Assembly (NCBI GenBank): GCA_018265615.1
Contig: JABLYX010000014.1
Coordinates: 22,871-86,870, forward strand
Direction: 5' to 3'
Length of the DNA: 64,000 bases
Source: Lentisphaeria bacterium
GTDB lineage: Bacteria > Verrucomicrobiota > Lentisphaeria > Victivallales > Victivallaceae
Part shown: positions 1-8,315 of the stretch, piece after piece
Position numbering within the stretch: position 1 is the first letter of the stretch
Layout: each line of letters begins with the position of its first letter
Program-made: the position numbers and the translations under genes
Notes under the pieces: model-generated
The model's input: only the letters and a program-made list of their open reading frames with translations
What the model was told of the DNA's origin: nothing
The model's database searches: none

Positions 1-2295
1 GCTCATTCCCGACATCTCGACCTTGAACGTCCCGTCCGGCAATCCGGTCAGCGCGGCCGCGACGCGCAGCGGCGGCCTGCCCGGGATTTCGATGTCGAGC
101 AGCAGCCGCGACGGCAGCAGCGGAGAGCGGCGGATGAGGCTCTTCAGGGTGTGGAGCCCGTCCGGTCCGGGAGTCTCCGGCAGGCGCAGCGTCTCCCGGA
201 TCGGGGCGAGCCGGGTGAGCAGGAACTCCTGCTGCTCCGGCGCCTCTCCGGTGTAAAACAGCAGGCTTTCGACCGCGCCCATGCAGCCGGGGTCGGCAAA
301 GTCGGCGAGGATCTCCTCCGCGAGCTGCCGGAAGAACGCATCATATGCGGGGCCGAGCGCCCGGCGGGCCTTTCCGCCGGAAACCCTGCCGAAAAGGTGC
401 AGCTTCTCCCTGCGGTTCAGGGGCTCGGTTGCGAGCAGCTTCCCGAACGCCTTCCGCATCTCCGGCTCCGGCAGGAAACGGAGTCCGCCGGCCAGCGCGA
501 ACGAACGCAGGTCGCTCTCCGCGAACCGTTTCAGGAACGCAAGGTCGGGGATTTCCGCGTTTTTCAGCGCTTTGCCGCTGTAAAGCAGCAGGCCATACCG
601 GCGGCGGCTGCCGGGCGTGCCGGTTGCGGCGTTCTCCTCCGGCACGCAGAGGGTGACGCGGATATCGCCGCCGACCGTCCGGCCGTCGCCTTTCTTCAGG
701 TTGAAGCGGCCGATGCCGGCGTAGCTTTCGGGGCGGCGGAACCCCTGCTTTTCAAGGGAGGCGACGAGCCGTTCGAACCCGTCCCGGTTCTCCGGGAGTT
801 CGAAGCGGAAGGCCGCGAGCACATCGTACTGCGGGCTGCGGCCGGTGAAGATCCGTTCGACCCCGGAGAATGCGCTGAAGTCGAGCCCGGCCGGCTCCGG
901 CTCCGGCAGCCGGATTTCCGGCAGGCGGATCCCGGAGGTTGCCCGCCGTTTTTCCCAGAGCGAATTCAGCGCCTTCACGGCCATCCCGGCGACGCGGCCG
1001 ATCGATCGATCCGCCATCTCCGGGTTTGAGGTTCCGGCCAGGAAGGTTCCTGAGAACGAAACGGCCCCGTCGGTGAGCTGGAGCCCCTTGTAGAAGAAGC
1101 TCGACGACCCCGCGCCGGTTATGGTTTCGACCCGGAAACAGAAGTTCCGCTTCATTTTCCCCGCGAGGCCCCGGAGCGTGTCCTCCCTGTCCGGCGCCGG
1201 GCCGGCCGGGAAGAGGGAGTCCGGCAGGTGCTTTCTGATGATGCCGGGCAGCGGCGCGGGCTGCGTATACGTCTCCCGCGTGACGAGGACCGGCAGCGTC
1301 CGCAGCAGGTCGTCGGTCGGGACCGGGCCGCCGAAACGGCGGATTTCGCAGACCGTGCCGGGATCGGCCTTCAGTCCGGCGGCCAGCAGTTCGCAGAGCT
1401 TCAGCGTCTCTCCGTCCGGCGTCCCCTGGATCAGCAGGAGCTTTTCGAATCTTGCGTAGTTCGCCCCGTCGCTGGTGGCGGAGGAGAAATTCGAGGCTGT
1501 GGCGAACCGCTCGTACAGGCTGTTCGACCGGGCGGAGAAGGCGCAGAGCCCGAAGGCGAGCGCGGCTGCGGCCAGGAGCGCTGCGCCGGCTTTCGCGCCG
1601 CACCCGGTTTCCGGCCGCCCCGCCGCGATTTTCCGCACTGCCCCCCGCCGGAGCAGGAGGACGTACAGGGCGTAGGCCCCGCAGGCGGCCGTCGGGATGA
1701 AGTAGAGCGGCGAGTCGAACGGCGAAAGCATCGCCCGCACCAGTGCGAAGTTTACGATCCAGCTGAAGATCAAAAAGTTGCGCGCCGCGATGCTGCCGTG
1801 CAGGATTTTGACCGAGGCGATGAATTCGAAGAGCGCGAGAAGGAGCACGGCCCCTGCGGCGGCGGCGAAGAGCGGCAGTTTTTCGCCGTGAAACTCGTAA
1901 CTGCCCCTGAAGCCGGGGCTCGCCGCGCAGAGGTGGAGCGCGTAGAACGCGGCGGCGGTCCCGGGGAGCATCACGAACTTCATTGTGCTGTAAATCCGGC
2001 CGGACACGGAGACGAGCTTCAGAGGCAGGTCCGGCAGCGGGGAGCGCTCCCGCACCTCCGGGAGCGCGTTGCATTCGGCCAGCAGCTTCTCCGCCTCCTC
2101 CGGGCGGAGCGCGCCCCCGGCCGCGAGGCTGCGGATCCGTTCGGCCTCCGGGGAGGGCAGCAGCGCGAGTTTGCGCCGGTAGCGGTCGCGCCGGATCAGT
2201 ACGGCGCTGCAGAGCGCCACGGCGGCGGTGGCCGCGACCGGGAGCCAGACGGCCAGGATATCCCACGACAGGGCGGCGAAAACGGTATCACTCAT
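1..2295 (-). CDS. Large polytopic membrane protein, 3' end cut by window edge
   Basis: The frame is open without a stop from the ATG at 2295 to base 1, at least 765 codons, so the C-terminus lies outside the window. The N-terminus has a hydrophobic segment near residues 8-32. About five more follow between residues 100 and 245, for example LFAAAAGAVLLLALFEFIAS. A long hydrophilic, probably extracytoplasmic part comes next. GGAGAG lies upstream of the start. It begins 24 bp after the DUF2089 regulator and is probably co-transcribed with it. I do not recognise the family. Much of the opposite strand is also open, but that reading lacks plausible protein features. Confidence 0.75.
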   Translation of the reverse strand, partial: MSDTVFAALSWDILAVWLPVAATAAVALCSAVLIRRDRYRRKLALLPSPEAERIRSLAAGGALRPEEAEKLLAECNALPEVRERSPLPDLPLKLVSVSGRIYSTMKFVMLPGTAAAFYALHLCAASPGFRGSYEFHGEKLPLFAAAAGAVLLLALFEFIASVKILHGSIAARNFLIFSWIVNFALVRAMLSPFDSPLYFIPTAACGAYALYVLLLRRGAVRKIAAGRPETGCGAKAGAALLAAAALAFGLCAFSARSNSLYERFATASNFSSATSDGANYARFEKLLLIQGTPDGETLKLCELLAAGLKADPGTVCEIRRFGGPVPTDDLLRTLPVLVTRETYTQPAPLPGIIRKHLPDSLFPAGPAPDREDTLRGLAGKMKRNFCFRVETITGAGSSSFFYKGLQLTDGAVSFSGTFLAGTSNPEMADRSIGRVAGMAVKALNSLWEKRRATSGIRLPEIRLPEPEPAGLDFSAFSGVERIFTGRSPQYDVLAAFRFELPENRDGFERLVASLEKQGFRRPESYAGIGRFNLKKGDGRTVGGDIRVTLCVPEENAATGTPGSRRRYGLLLYSGKALKNAEIPDLAFLKRFAESDLRSFALAGGLRFLPEPEMRKAFGKLLATEPLNRREKLHLFGRVSGGKARRALGPAYDAFFRQLAEEILADFADPGCMGAVESLLFYTGEAPEQQEFLLTRLAPIRETLRLPETPGPDGLHTLKSLIRRSPLLPSRLLLDIEIPGRPPLRVAAALTGLPDGTFKVEMSGMS

Positions 2296-2319
2296 GCTGT
2301 TTCTCTCCGGAAAGGGGTT

Positions 2320-2685
2320 TCAGTTGCGTGCAAGCTCTTCGGCGGCCTGTTCGGCGGTGATTTCGCCGCGTTCGAGCCGCCTGATGATCTCCAGCCGCGC
2401 GGCGCGGCGGTCGCGGTCGAGCTCCTGAAGGTTCGCGATCACGCGGTCGAGCCGGGCGCGCACGGTCGGATAGGAGAGGTTCAGGATCTTCCCGACCTCC
2501 TTCAGGGAGCCGGCGGAGAGGACGAACAGCTCGATGAATTCGCGGTCCCCGGCCTCCAGCCGCGCGAGGCGGGGCAGCTCGATCCGCCCCGCCAGCGAAA
2601 GCCCGCAGCTTCCGCAGTTCAGTTTCTCAATCGCCAGCTCCCCGCCGCAGTTCTGGCAGCGGTGTGAAAAATGGTCCTTCGCCAT
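2320..2685 (-). CDS. DUF2089-family zinc-ribbon transcriptional regulator
   Basis: This is a 121-residue protein. The N-terminal zinc ribbon has Cys pairs at C10/C13 and C24/C27. A helix-turn-helix-like stretch follows (GSLKEVGKILNLSYPTVRAR), then a C-terminal helix ending in ITAEQAAEELARN, which is typical of DUF2089 proteins. I chose the ATG at 2685 because AGGAGG sits 9 bases upstream; an in-frame start 11 codons earlier has no such site. DUF2089 proteins are presumed DNA-binding regulators, often beside membrane-protein genes. Here the partner is the polytopic protein immediately downstream. Confidence 0.8.
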   Translation of the reverse strand: MAKDHFSHRCQNCGGELAIEKLNCGSCGLSLAGRIELPRLARLEAGDREFIELFVLSAGSLKEVGKILNLSYPTVRARLDRVIANLQELDRDRRAARLEIIRRLERGEITAEQAAEELARN

Positions 2686-2739
2686 GCGTCTGTCCCTCCT
2701 GTGATTTAATGATACCACGGGATTTCAATAAAAGCAAGG

Positions 2740-2767
2740 TTGATATCAATAAAATTAAAAATAAAAT
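2740..2767 (+). promoter_or_regulatory. Candidate promoter, distal, for eda-kdgK
   Basis: TTGATA (2740-2745), 16-base spacer, TAAAAT (2762-2767), in an AT-rich patch between the divergent DUF2089 and eda genes. It would give a leader of about 190 bases. Confidence 0.4.
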
Positions 2768-2876
2768 CAATTTTATTCAGGTGTGGCGACAGGCCGGGAA
2801 TTCCGCAGGAGGGATCTTCCCGCTTCCGGCCATGAACCGCCGATGCGGCGGCGGGAGAAAAAACGGCGGGGGGAGC

Positions 2877-2904
2877 TTGCATAATCGCGGGGGGAGGATA
2901 TATT
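2877..2904 (+). promoter_or_regulatory. Candidate promoter, proximal, for eda-kdgK
   Basis: TTGCAT (2877-2882), 16-base spacer, TATATT (2899-2904), about 55 bases before the eda start. The TATATT -10 is the form that recurs at most promoters in this window. Confidence 0.55.
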
Positions 2905-2966
2905 CTGTAAGGGAACAACAGATGCCGTATGTAACGGTTTCACGATTTGAACAAGGAGTTTTTGAA

Positions 2967-3623
2967 ATGAGTTTCTCGATGGTTTGCGACAATGTGGTTG
3001 CGCAGCTGGAAAAGATCCGGATCGTCCCGGTCCTCGTGCTGGACGACCTCGATTCGGGCCTCAGAATGTGTGAAGTGCTCGTCGAGTGCGGGCTCCCTGC
3101 CGCGGAGATCACGTTCCGCACACAGGCGGCGGCCTCGATCATCAGGGCCGCGTCGGAGCGCTTTCCCGGGCTCTACCTCGGCGCCGGCACGATCCTGAAC
3201 GTCGCGGACCTGAAGCGCGCGTTCGACTCGGGCGCGAAGTTCGCGGTCGCGCCGGGCTTCAACCCGCATGTCGTCCGCGCCGCCGTGGAGAGCCATTTCG
3301 CCTTTGCGCCGGGAGTCTGCACGCCCTCCGAAGCCGAGCAGGCGATGGAGTTCGGCTGCCGCTTCCTGAAGTTCTTCCCCGCGGAGGCGGCGGGCGGCAC
3401 GAAGATGCTGAAGTCGCTCATTGCTCCCTACAAGCACCTCGGCGTGCGCTTCATGCCGACCGGCGGCGTGACGACCGCGAACGTCACGGAATACCTGGGG
3501 ATCAGGGAGGTCGTCGCGGTCGGCGGCACCTGGCTCGGGAAATCCGACGACATCGCCGCCGGGAACTGGGATAAAATCCGCGAAACCGTGAAGCAGGCGG
3601 TCGCGCTCAAGGAGGGAAAATAA
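2967..3623 (+). CDS. eda: 2-keto-3-deoxy-6-phosphogluconate (KDPG) / KHG aldolase
   Basis: A 218-residue class I aldolase of the Eda family, which cleaves KDPG to pyruvate and glyceraldehyde-3-phosphate. The Glu of the EITFRT motif is at residue 47 and the Schiff-base Lys is in RFLKFFPAE at residue 135; both are intact. The ATG at 2967 has AAGGAG 8 bases upstream. The frame is open further upstream, but those codons cross the promoter region. The KDG kinase starts 3 bp after the stop, so the pair forms the lower uronate/pectin or Entner-Doudoroff route. A 6-phosphogalactonate aldolase specificity cannot be excluded. Confidence 0.9.
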   Translation: MSFSMVCDNVVAQLEKIRIVPVLVLDDLDSGLRMCEVLVECGLPAAEITFRTQAAASIIRAASERFPGLYLGAGTILNVADLKRAFDSGAKFAVAPGFNPHVVRAAVESHFAFAPGVCTPSEAEQAMEFGCRFLKFFPAEAAGGTKMLKSLIAPYKHLGVRFMPTGGVTTANVTEYLGIREVVAVGGTWLGKSDDIAAGNWDKIRETVKQAVALKEGK

Positions 3624-3626
3624 ACC

Positions 3627-4721
3627 ATGCTGCAGTACAGAAAAGCCGAAGAGTGCCGTTTTGACGAAATCAGCCTCGGGGAGATCATGCTCCGCTTCGA
3701 TCCGGGCGAAGGCCGGGTCCATACCGCCCGCAGCTTCACGGTATGGGAAGGCGGCGGCGAATACAACGTCGCGCGCGGCCTGCGCCGCTGCTTCGGTCTG
3801 CGCACCGCGGTCGTGACCGCGTTCGCGGACAACGCGGTGGGCCGGCTGATCGAGGATTTCATCCTGCAGGGCGGCGTCGCGACCGACTTCGTGAAGTGGG
3901 TTCCGTACGACGGCATCGGCCGCACGGTCCGCAACGGGCTCAACTTCGTCGAGCGCGGCTTCGGCTGCCGCGGGGCGAAGAGCTGCTCCGACCGCGGCAA
4001 CACGGCGGTTTCGCAGCTGAAGGCCGGCGACATCGACTGGGAGTACATCTTCGGCAGGTGCGGGGTGCGCCACTTCCACACGGGCGGCATCTTCGCCGCG
4101 CTCTCCGACACCACGCCGGACGTCGTGATCGAAGCGCTGAAGACCGCGAAGAAATACGGCACGGTCACAAGCTACGACCTGAACTACCGCCCGAGCCTCT
4201 GGAAGGCGATCGGCGGCGTGGAGCGCGCCCGCAGCGTGAACCGCGAAATCGCGAAGTACGTCGATGTGATGATCGGCAACGAAGAGGATTTCACCGCCTG
4301 CCTCGGGCTCGAGGTCAGGGGGGTGGATGCGAACCTCTCGAAGCTCGACACCGCGAGCTTCCGCGCGATGATCGAAGAGGCCGTGAAGCTCTATCCGAAC
4401 TTCCAGGTCGTCGCCACGACGCTGCGCGCGGTGAAGTCCGCGAGCTGCAACGACTGGGGCGCGATCGCGTGGAAGGACGGCAAATTCGCCGAGGCGGCCC
4501 ACCGCCCGAACCTCGAGATCTTCGACCGGGTCGGCGGCGGCGACAGCTTCGCCTCGGGGCTGATCTACGGGCTCATGACCACGGGCGACGCCGACTATGC
4601 CGTGAACTGCGGCGCGGCGCACGGCGCGCTGGCGATGACCACGCCGGGCGACACCTCGATGGCGACGTTCGACGAGGTTCAGAAGCTCATGAAGGGCGGC
4701 GGCGCGCGCGTCGACCGGTAA
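3627..4721 (+). CDS. kdgK: PfkB-family 2-keto-3-deoxygluconate (KDG) kinase
   Basis: A 364-residue ribokinase-fold sugar kinase. The substrate-side motif is in WEGGGEYNVARGLRR and the C-terminal PfkB signature reads DRVGGGDSFASG, with the catalytic Asp present. It would phosphorylate KDG to KDPG, the substrate of the aldolase encoded 3 bp upstream. The tight spacing and a strong terminator right after the stop make eda-kdgK a two-gene operon. Another ketosugar substrate is possible, but the aldolase partner favours KDG. Confidence 0.85.
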   Translation: MLQYRKAEECRFDEISLGEIMLRFDPGEGRVHTARSFTVWEGGGEYNVARGLRRCFGLRTAVVTAFADNAVGRLIEDFILQGGVATDFVKWVPYDGIGRTVRNGLNFVERGFGCRGAKSCSDRGNTAVSQLKAGDIDWEYIFGRCGVRHFHTGGIFAALSDTTPDVVIEALKTAKKYGTVTSYDLNYRPSLWKAIGGVERARSVNREIAKYVDVMIGNEEDFTACLGLEVRGVDANLSKLDTASFRAMIEEAVKLYPNFQVVATTLRAVKSASCNDWGAIAWKDGKFAEAAHRPNLEIFDRVGGGDSFASGLIYGLMTTGDADYAVNCGAAHGALAMTTPGDTSMATFDEVQKLMKGGGARVDR

Positions 4722-4739
4722 ACGCCCTTTTCGTGTCGG

Positions 4740-4787
4740 AAACCTCCGGACGGCCGCCGTTGCAACGCGGTTCCGGAGGTTTTTTTC
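4740..4787 (+). terminator. Rho-independent terminator of eda-kdgK
   Basis: The arm AAACCTCCGGA (4740-4750) pairs with TCCGGAGGTTT and runs straight into a T tract (to 4787). Confidence 0.9.
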
Positions 4788-4848
4788 GTTTCCGGCCGGT
4801 AAGGATGCGCCCTGTCGCGCGTCTTACCGGGAGAGAAAGGGGGCTGTC

Positions 4849-5793
4849 ATGGTCCGGATGGAGAGAACCGGTTTCTGGGGGATGTTCTTCTGTTGGCTGG
4901 CGTTTGCCGGGCTGCGGTGGGCGGACGGATTTCCGCGCCTGGAGGATGCCGCCGAATATGCGGGCTGCGGTTTCGCGCTTCTTCTCCTCTTCGCTGCGTG
5001 GCGGAAGTTGCGGAGCGGGGAGCATTGGGCCGTCACCCTGGCGCGCATCGCGCCGCTCGCGGTGCCGTGGGTGTGGATGGCGTGGGTGTGGACGGCGGTG
5101 TTCGCGCTCGTATACCGGTTTGACCGCAGCCGGTTCCGGGTGTGGAGCCTGGCGGCGGGAGTCTGGTGCATCCTCTGCCTCGTTCCGGCCGGGCTGCCGG
5201 TGCGGCTGCTCTGGCTTCCGCTCTTCTTCCTGCTGGCGGCGTTTATCGCGGGGGCGGCGGATCCGGAGGGCAGGAGGGGCTACGATGCCGGCTTCTGTCT
5301 GGCGCTGCTGGCCGGGTTCCAGATCCGGTACGGGACGATCCCGGCGCCGGAGGAGCAGCCGGCCGGGTTCCCCCTTCACTCATTTTGCGGCGACCCCGCC
5401 GTGCCGGGACTGGTTTCCCGGCGGCTGCTGGCTCCGGGGGAGCAGTGGAGCGACTGGTTCGCCGCGAAGGATCCGGGGCAGCTCTGGGCCGTGATACGGG
5501 CGAGCCGCTGCCGTGGGGAGTTCGGCCGCCCGTACTGGTGGAAGTACCGCGGCCGGCCGGTCCGCATCAGGGACGAGGTTACGCGGCTGCTCCTGCTGCG
5601 GAGCGATGGAACGCTCCTTGCGGAGTATCCGGCGCCGGAGGAGATCAGGTGGTTCTGGGAGGAGGGCTGTAAGCCGTATTCCGTCACTCCGGAGGAAGAC
5701 GGGCTGCTCTTTTTTGGAAGGAGGCACGCGGCCGGCGGCGTCGAGCCCTGTTTTTCTTTCTTTAAACCGGAAAAGGGTGCGTTGCGGCAGTGA
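4849..5793 (+). CDS. Hypothetical membrane protein
   Basis: A 314-residue protein I cannot place in a family. The first half is hydrophobic, with about four or five membrane segments, for example near residues 8-22, 40-52, 68-90 and 105-135. The second half is a soluble Trp/Arg-rich domain. The start is preceded by a GA-rich stretch. Its stop overlaps a GTG upstream of the secreted gluzincin-like gene, so the two are probably co-transcribed and may act together at the envelope. Confidence 0.65.
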   Translation: MVRMERTGFWGMFFCWLAFAGLRWADGFPRLEDAAEYAGCGFALLLLFAAWRKLRSGEHWAVTLARIAPLAVPWVWMAWVWTAVFALVYRFDRSRFRVWSLAAGVWCILCLVPAGLPVRLLWLPLFFLLAAFIAGAADPEGRRGYDAGFCLALLAGFQIRYGTIPAPEEQPAGFPLHSFCGDPAVPGLVSRRLLAPGEQWSDWFAAKDPGQLWAVIRASRCRGEFGRPYWWKYRGRPVRIRDEVTRLLLLRSDGTLLAEYPAPEEIRWFWEEGCKPYSVTPEEDGLLFFGRRHAAGGVEPCFSFFKPEKGALRQ

Positions 5794-5807
5794 GAAAGGC
5801 GGTGAAC

Positions 5808-7376
5808 ATGCGGAGTCTGATTGTTTTCCTTGCGGGGTTCCTGATGATGGCGGGGGCGGCGGCGGCCCCGTCGCCGATTTCGCTCGGCGGGCCGGTTTCG
5901 CTGCCGTCGGCCGGCGTGCGGTTCCGGGCGTTCCGCGACATGAAACCGATGCCGCTGCCGATGCCCGCCATCGTCGCGACGCGGCGCAGCGACGGCGCGA
6001 AGCTCATCGGCAACCATGAGTACTGGCGGTTCCGCCAGACCGCCGGGGTCTGGTTCAACGAGAGCTGCATGGTCCGGGTCGGGACCGTCCTGTTTCCGCC
6101 GTTCGGCAAGCCGGAGCTGAAGCCCGAGAGCGAGCTCGCGGAGGAGTTCAAACCGCTCGGCAAAGAGCTTTCCGGAGAGCAGCTGAAAAAATGGGTGCAG
6201 GATTTCACCCTCGCGGAGGTGAAGGAGGTCAAGCCGTTCCCGCAGGCGCTCTACGGCTGCAGCGCGACCGTCTTCGAGCTGGAGGGGGCGCAGGGGGTGA
6301 ACCGGGTCGCGTACCTCCTGGTTCCGAAGAACGAGCCGCTGCGGATGATCCTGCTTTTCTTCAGCGTCGACAGCAGCCGGTTCGACGACCGCGCGGAGCG
6401 CGTGATCCGGCAGTCGCTCGGCTCCGTGCAGTTCATGGCGCCGAAGCGCGAAACCGTCCCGCTGGCGGAGAGCGGCCGAAGCAAGGGGACGGCGGAATAT
6501 GAGGCGTCGCGTTCCCGGGTCATCCAGAGCATCCGCAACTTCAGCGACTGGTGGTATGTCGAGACGGACAACTACATCTTCGTTTCGAACCAGACCGACC
6601 GCCGCGCGATGACCCGGCTGCGCAGCGAGCTCGAAAACGCGCGCGTGGTGTTCGAAACCTTTTTCCCGCTGCGGAAGCCGCTGCAGTCGGTCAGCGTGGT
6701 CCGGATCTTCAACAGGCGGGAGCAGTACCTGGAGTATGTCGGCAGCGAGATGCAGTGGTCCGGGGGGCTCTGGCACCCGGCGCGGCGCGAGCTGGTCATT
6801 TCGCCGCTCGACCGCAGGTTCCGCGATTCGGTGCAGAAGACGATCATGCGGCAGGTCGCGTTCCACGAGGGATTTCACCAGTACCTCTTCTTCGCCTCCG
6901 GGGAGGCGCAGGCGGACATGTGGTACAACGAGGGGACCGCCCAGTATTTCGAGGGGATCGAGTTCCGCACCGGCAAGGGGCTCATCCTGCTCGCGCAGCA
7001 TGACGAGCGCGCGCTGACCAAACTGTTCGACGGGGACAAGGTGCATGACGTCGGGGCGCTCGTGAAGATGGACCGCGCCGCGTTTTACGGGCAGAACCGC
7101 GACGTGAACTACCGCCTCGCGCACGCGCTGGTCTATTATCTCTGGAAGGGCGCGCCGGTCGACGGCAGGCCGGAGTATGCGAAAGTGCCGCTGCGCTACT
7201 ACGACAGGCTCGTCGAGACGAAGGACGCCGGCAGGGCGAACGCCGCCGCGTGGGAGGGGATCGACATGGCGCAGCTCTCGAAGGACCTGAGCCGCTTCTG
7301 GAACAACTCGAACCTGATCCGGGAATCGATCCGTTTCCAGCCGCCGCCTCCGCCGGAGAAGCCGGAGGAACAATAA
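5808..7376 (+). CDS. Secreted gluzincin-like protein (DUF1570-type)
   Basis: A 522-residue protein with a signal peptide (MRSLIVFLAGFLMMAGAAAA). The C-terminal half carries a zinc-protease signature: HEGFH at residues 353-357 and a NEG motif with Glu375 about 18 residues later, as in gluzincin-like DUF1570 proteins. The upper half has no recognisable domain. I chose the ATG at 5808, which starts the signal peptide. A GTG at 5790 overlapping the previous stop would add six residues. Peptidase activity is inferred from the motif only. Confidence 0.7.
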   Translation: MRSLIVFLAGFLMMAGAAAAPSPISLGGPVSLPSAGVRFRAFRDMKPMPLPMPAIVATRRSDGAKLIGNHEYWRFRQTAGVWFNESCMVRVGTVLFPPFGKPELKPESELAEEFKPLGKELSGEQLKKWVQDFTLAEVKEVKPFPQALYGCSATVFELEGAQGVNRVAYLLVPKNEPLRMILLFFSVDSSRFDDRAERVIRQSLGSVQFMAPKRETVPLAESGRSKGTAEYEASRSRVIQSIRNFSDWWYVETDNYIFVSNQTDRRAMTRLRSELENARVVFETFFPLRKPLQSVSVVRIFNRREQYLEYVGSEMQWSGGLWHPARRELVISPLDRRFRDSVQKTIMRQVAFHEGFHQYLFFASGEAQADMWYNEGTAQYFEGIEFRTGKGLILLAQHDERALTKLFDGDKVHDVGALVKMDRAAFYGQNRDVNYRLAHALVYYLWKGAPVDGRPEYAKVPLRYYDRLVETKDAGRANAAAWEGIDMAQLSKDLSRFWNNSNLIRESIRFQPPPPPEKPEEQ

Positions 7377-7410
7377 TGCGGAACCTGCGGGATTCTTTCC
7401 TCTTTTCCGC

Positions 7411-7439
7411 TTGTTATTTTCAGGGGGGCGGGCTATATT
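7411..7439 (+). promoter_or_regulatory. Promoter upstream of repeat copy 1 and the DUF2062 gene
   Basis: TTGTTA (7411-7416), 17-base spacer, TATATT (7434-7439). Transcription would start near 7447 and run through repeat copy 1 into the DUF2062 gene. Confidence 0.6.
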
Positions 7440-7489
7440 AGTCCGGTTCAGGGAAGGTGATGGTATGTTGATGCCATCGGAACATCAGC

Positions 7490-7688
7490 AATGCCTGTCC
7501 CGCAGGTGTGAGTGCGGTGAAGCCGCACGGAACACAGGAGCCGTGCCCGGCACACGATGCCGGGCACGAGCTCTTCAGAGAGCGGGGCCCCTGAAAAGTA
7601 TCATCCGCCGCGCAGGCGCTGTGGATGACGGGCCCGGTTTGTCATCCGCGGCCTTGGCGGAGGAGGAAGGGCAGGCAACTTTTTGGGG
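7490..7688 (+). repeat. Structured dispersed repeat, copy 1
   Basis: A member of a family also seen at 62525-62664 and 63848-63978 on the minus strand. From AATGCCT it runs through a GTGCGG/CCGCAC hairpin (7512-7528), the shared string GAGAGCGGGGCCCC, a variable hairpin (TCATCC 7601-7606 with GGATGA 7623-7628), and the 3' end GGCAACTTTTTGGGG. This copy alone carries an extra perfect 10-bp hairpin (7543-7552 with 7558-7567). It lies between the promoter at 7411 and the ATG at 7703, so it should be transcribed as a 5' leader. Confidence 0.85.
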
Positions 7689-7702
7689 AGAAAAGGTTAT
7701 TC

Positions 7703-8260
7703 ATGGCGTTCAATCTGAAACGGAAATGGATTTACTTCTACGCGAAAATCGTCCGCGCCGAAGGAACTCCGACTTATATCGCGCGCGGATGGGCGCTCGG
7801 CATGTTTATCGGGTGCGTGATCCCGATGTCCGCCCAGCTGCTGATCTCGATCCCGCTCTCGTTTGTACTGCGCTGCTCGAAGATCGGGGCGACGCTCGGC
7901 ACATTCATAACGAACCCCGTCACCGTGCTCTTCATCTATCCGGCGCAATGCTGGGTCGGCAACAAGATCATCGGGGGGGAACTGACCTGGAAAGCGACGG
8001 AGCAGGCCGCCAAAGACCTCATCAAGCTTGACGTGAGCGGCTTCCTGCACCTCGGCGGCGACCTGATCGCCTCCTTTTTCGTCGGCGGCTTCCTGCTGGC
8101 GGCCGTCTGCACGCCGCTGACCTACTTCGGCGTCTACCACCTCGTCCTGCGCTACCGCCGCATCAAGGAGGCGATCAAGGCCAGGCGCCGCGAGAAGGCC
8201 GCAGAGGCGAAAGCCGCGGCGTGTGCCGCGCCCCCCGGAGGAGAGGGGCCGAAAGCATAA
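7703..8260 (+). CDS. DUF2062-family inner-membrane protein
   Basis: A 185-residue protein with the DUF2062 pattern: an amphipathic N-terminus, then GWALGMFIGCVIPMSAQ and a TNPVTVLFIYPAQ motif, and a second membrane pair near residues 115-145. It ends in a charged Ala/Lys/Arg tail. The function is unknown; relatives are small membrane proteins. The ATG at 7703 follows GGGGAGAAAAGG. The frame is open farther upstream only because repeat copy 1 happens to be open there, so longer starts should be rejected. It is monocistronic, ending in a terminator. Confidence 0.85.
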   Translation: MAFNLKRKWIYFYAKIVRAEGTPTYIARGWALGMFIGCVIPMSAQLLISIPLSFVLRCSKIGATLGTFITNPVTVLFIYPAQCWVGNKIIGGELTWKATEQAAKDLIKLDVSGFLHLGGDLIASFFVGGFLLAAVCTPLTYFGVYHLVLRYRRIKEAIKARRREKAAEAKAAACAAPPGGEGPKA

Positions 8261-8263
8261 ATA

Positions 8264-8294
8264 AAAAGAGCGGTCGCATGACCGCTCTTTTTTT
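8264..8294. terminator. Bidirectional terminator
   Basis: AAAAAGAGCGGTC, loop GCAT, then GACCGCTC and a T tract, with A and T tracts on the two sides. It serves the DUF2062 gene on the plus strand and the convergent operon on the minus strand. Confidence 0.92.
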
Positions 8295-8315
8295 ATGCAC
8301 GGCGAGCGGGCTGCG

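Noticed and set aside
2705..2966. Riboswitch in the 190-base eda leader
   Set aside because: I could not fit any known riboswitch core; the region is explained by two promoters and simple sequence.
3627..4721. KdgK has GGGD instead of the usual GAGD in the PfkB signature
   Set aside because: From memory, many KDG kinases have this variant; the catalytic Asp is present.
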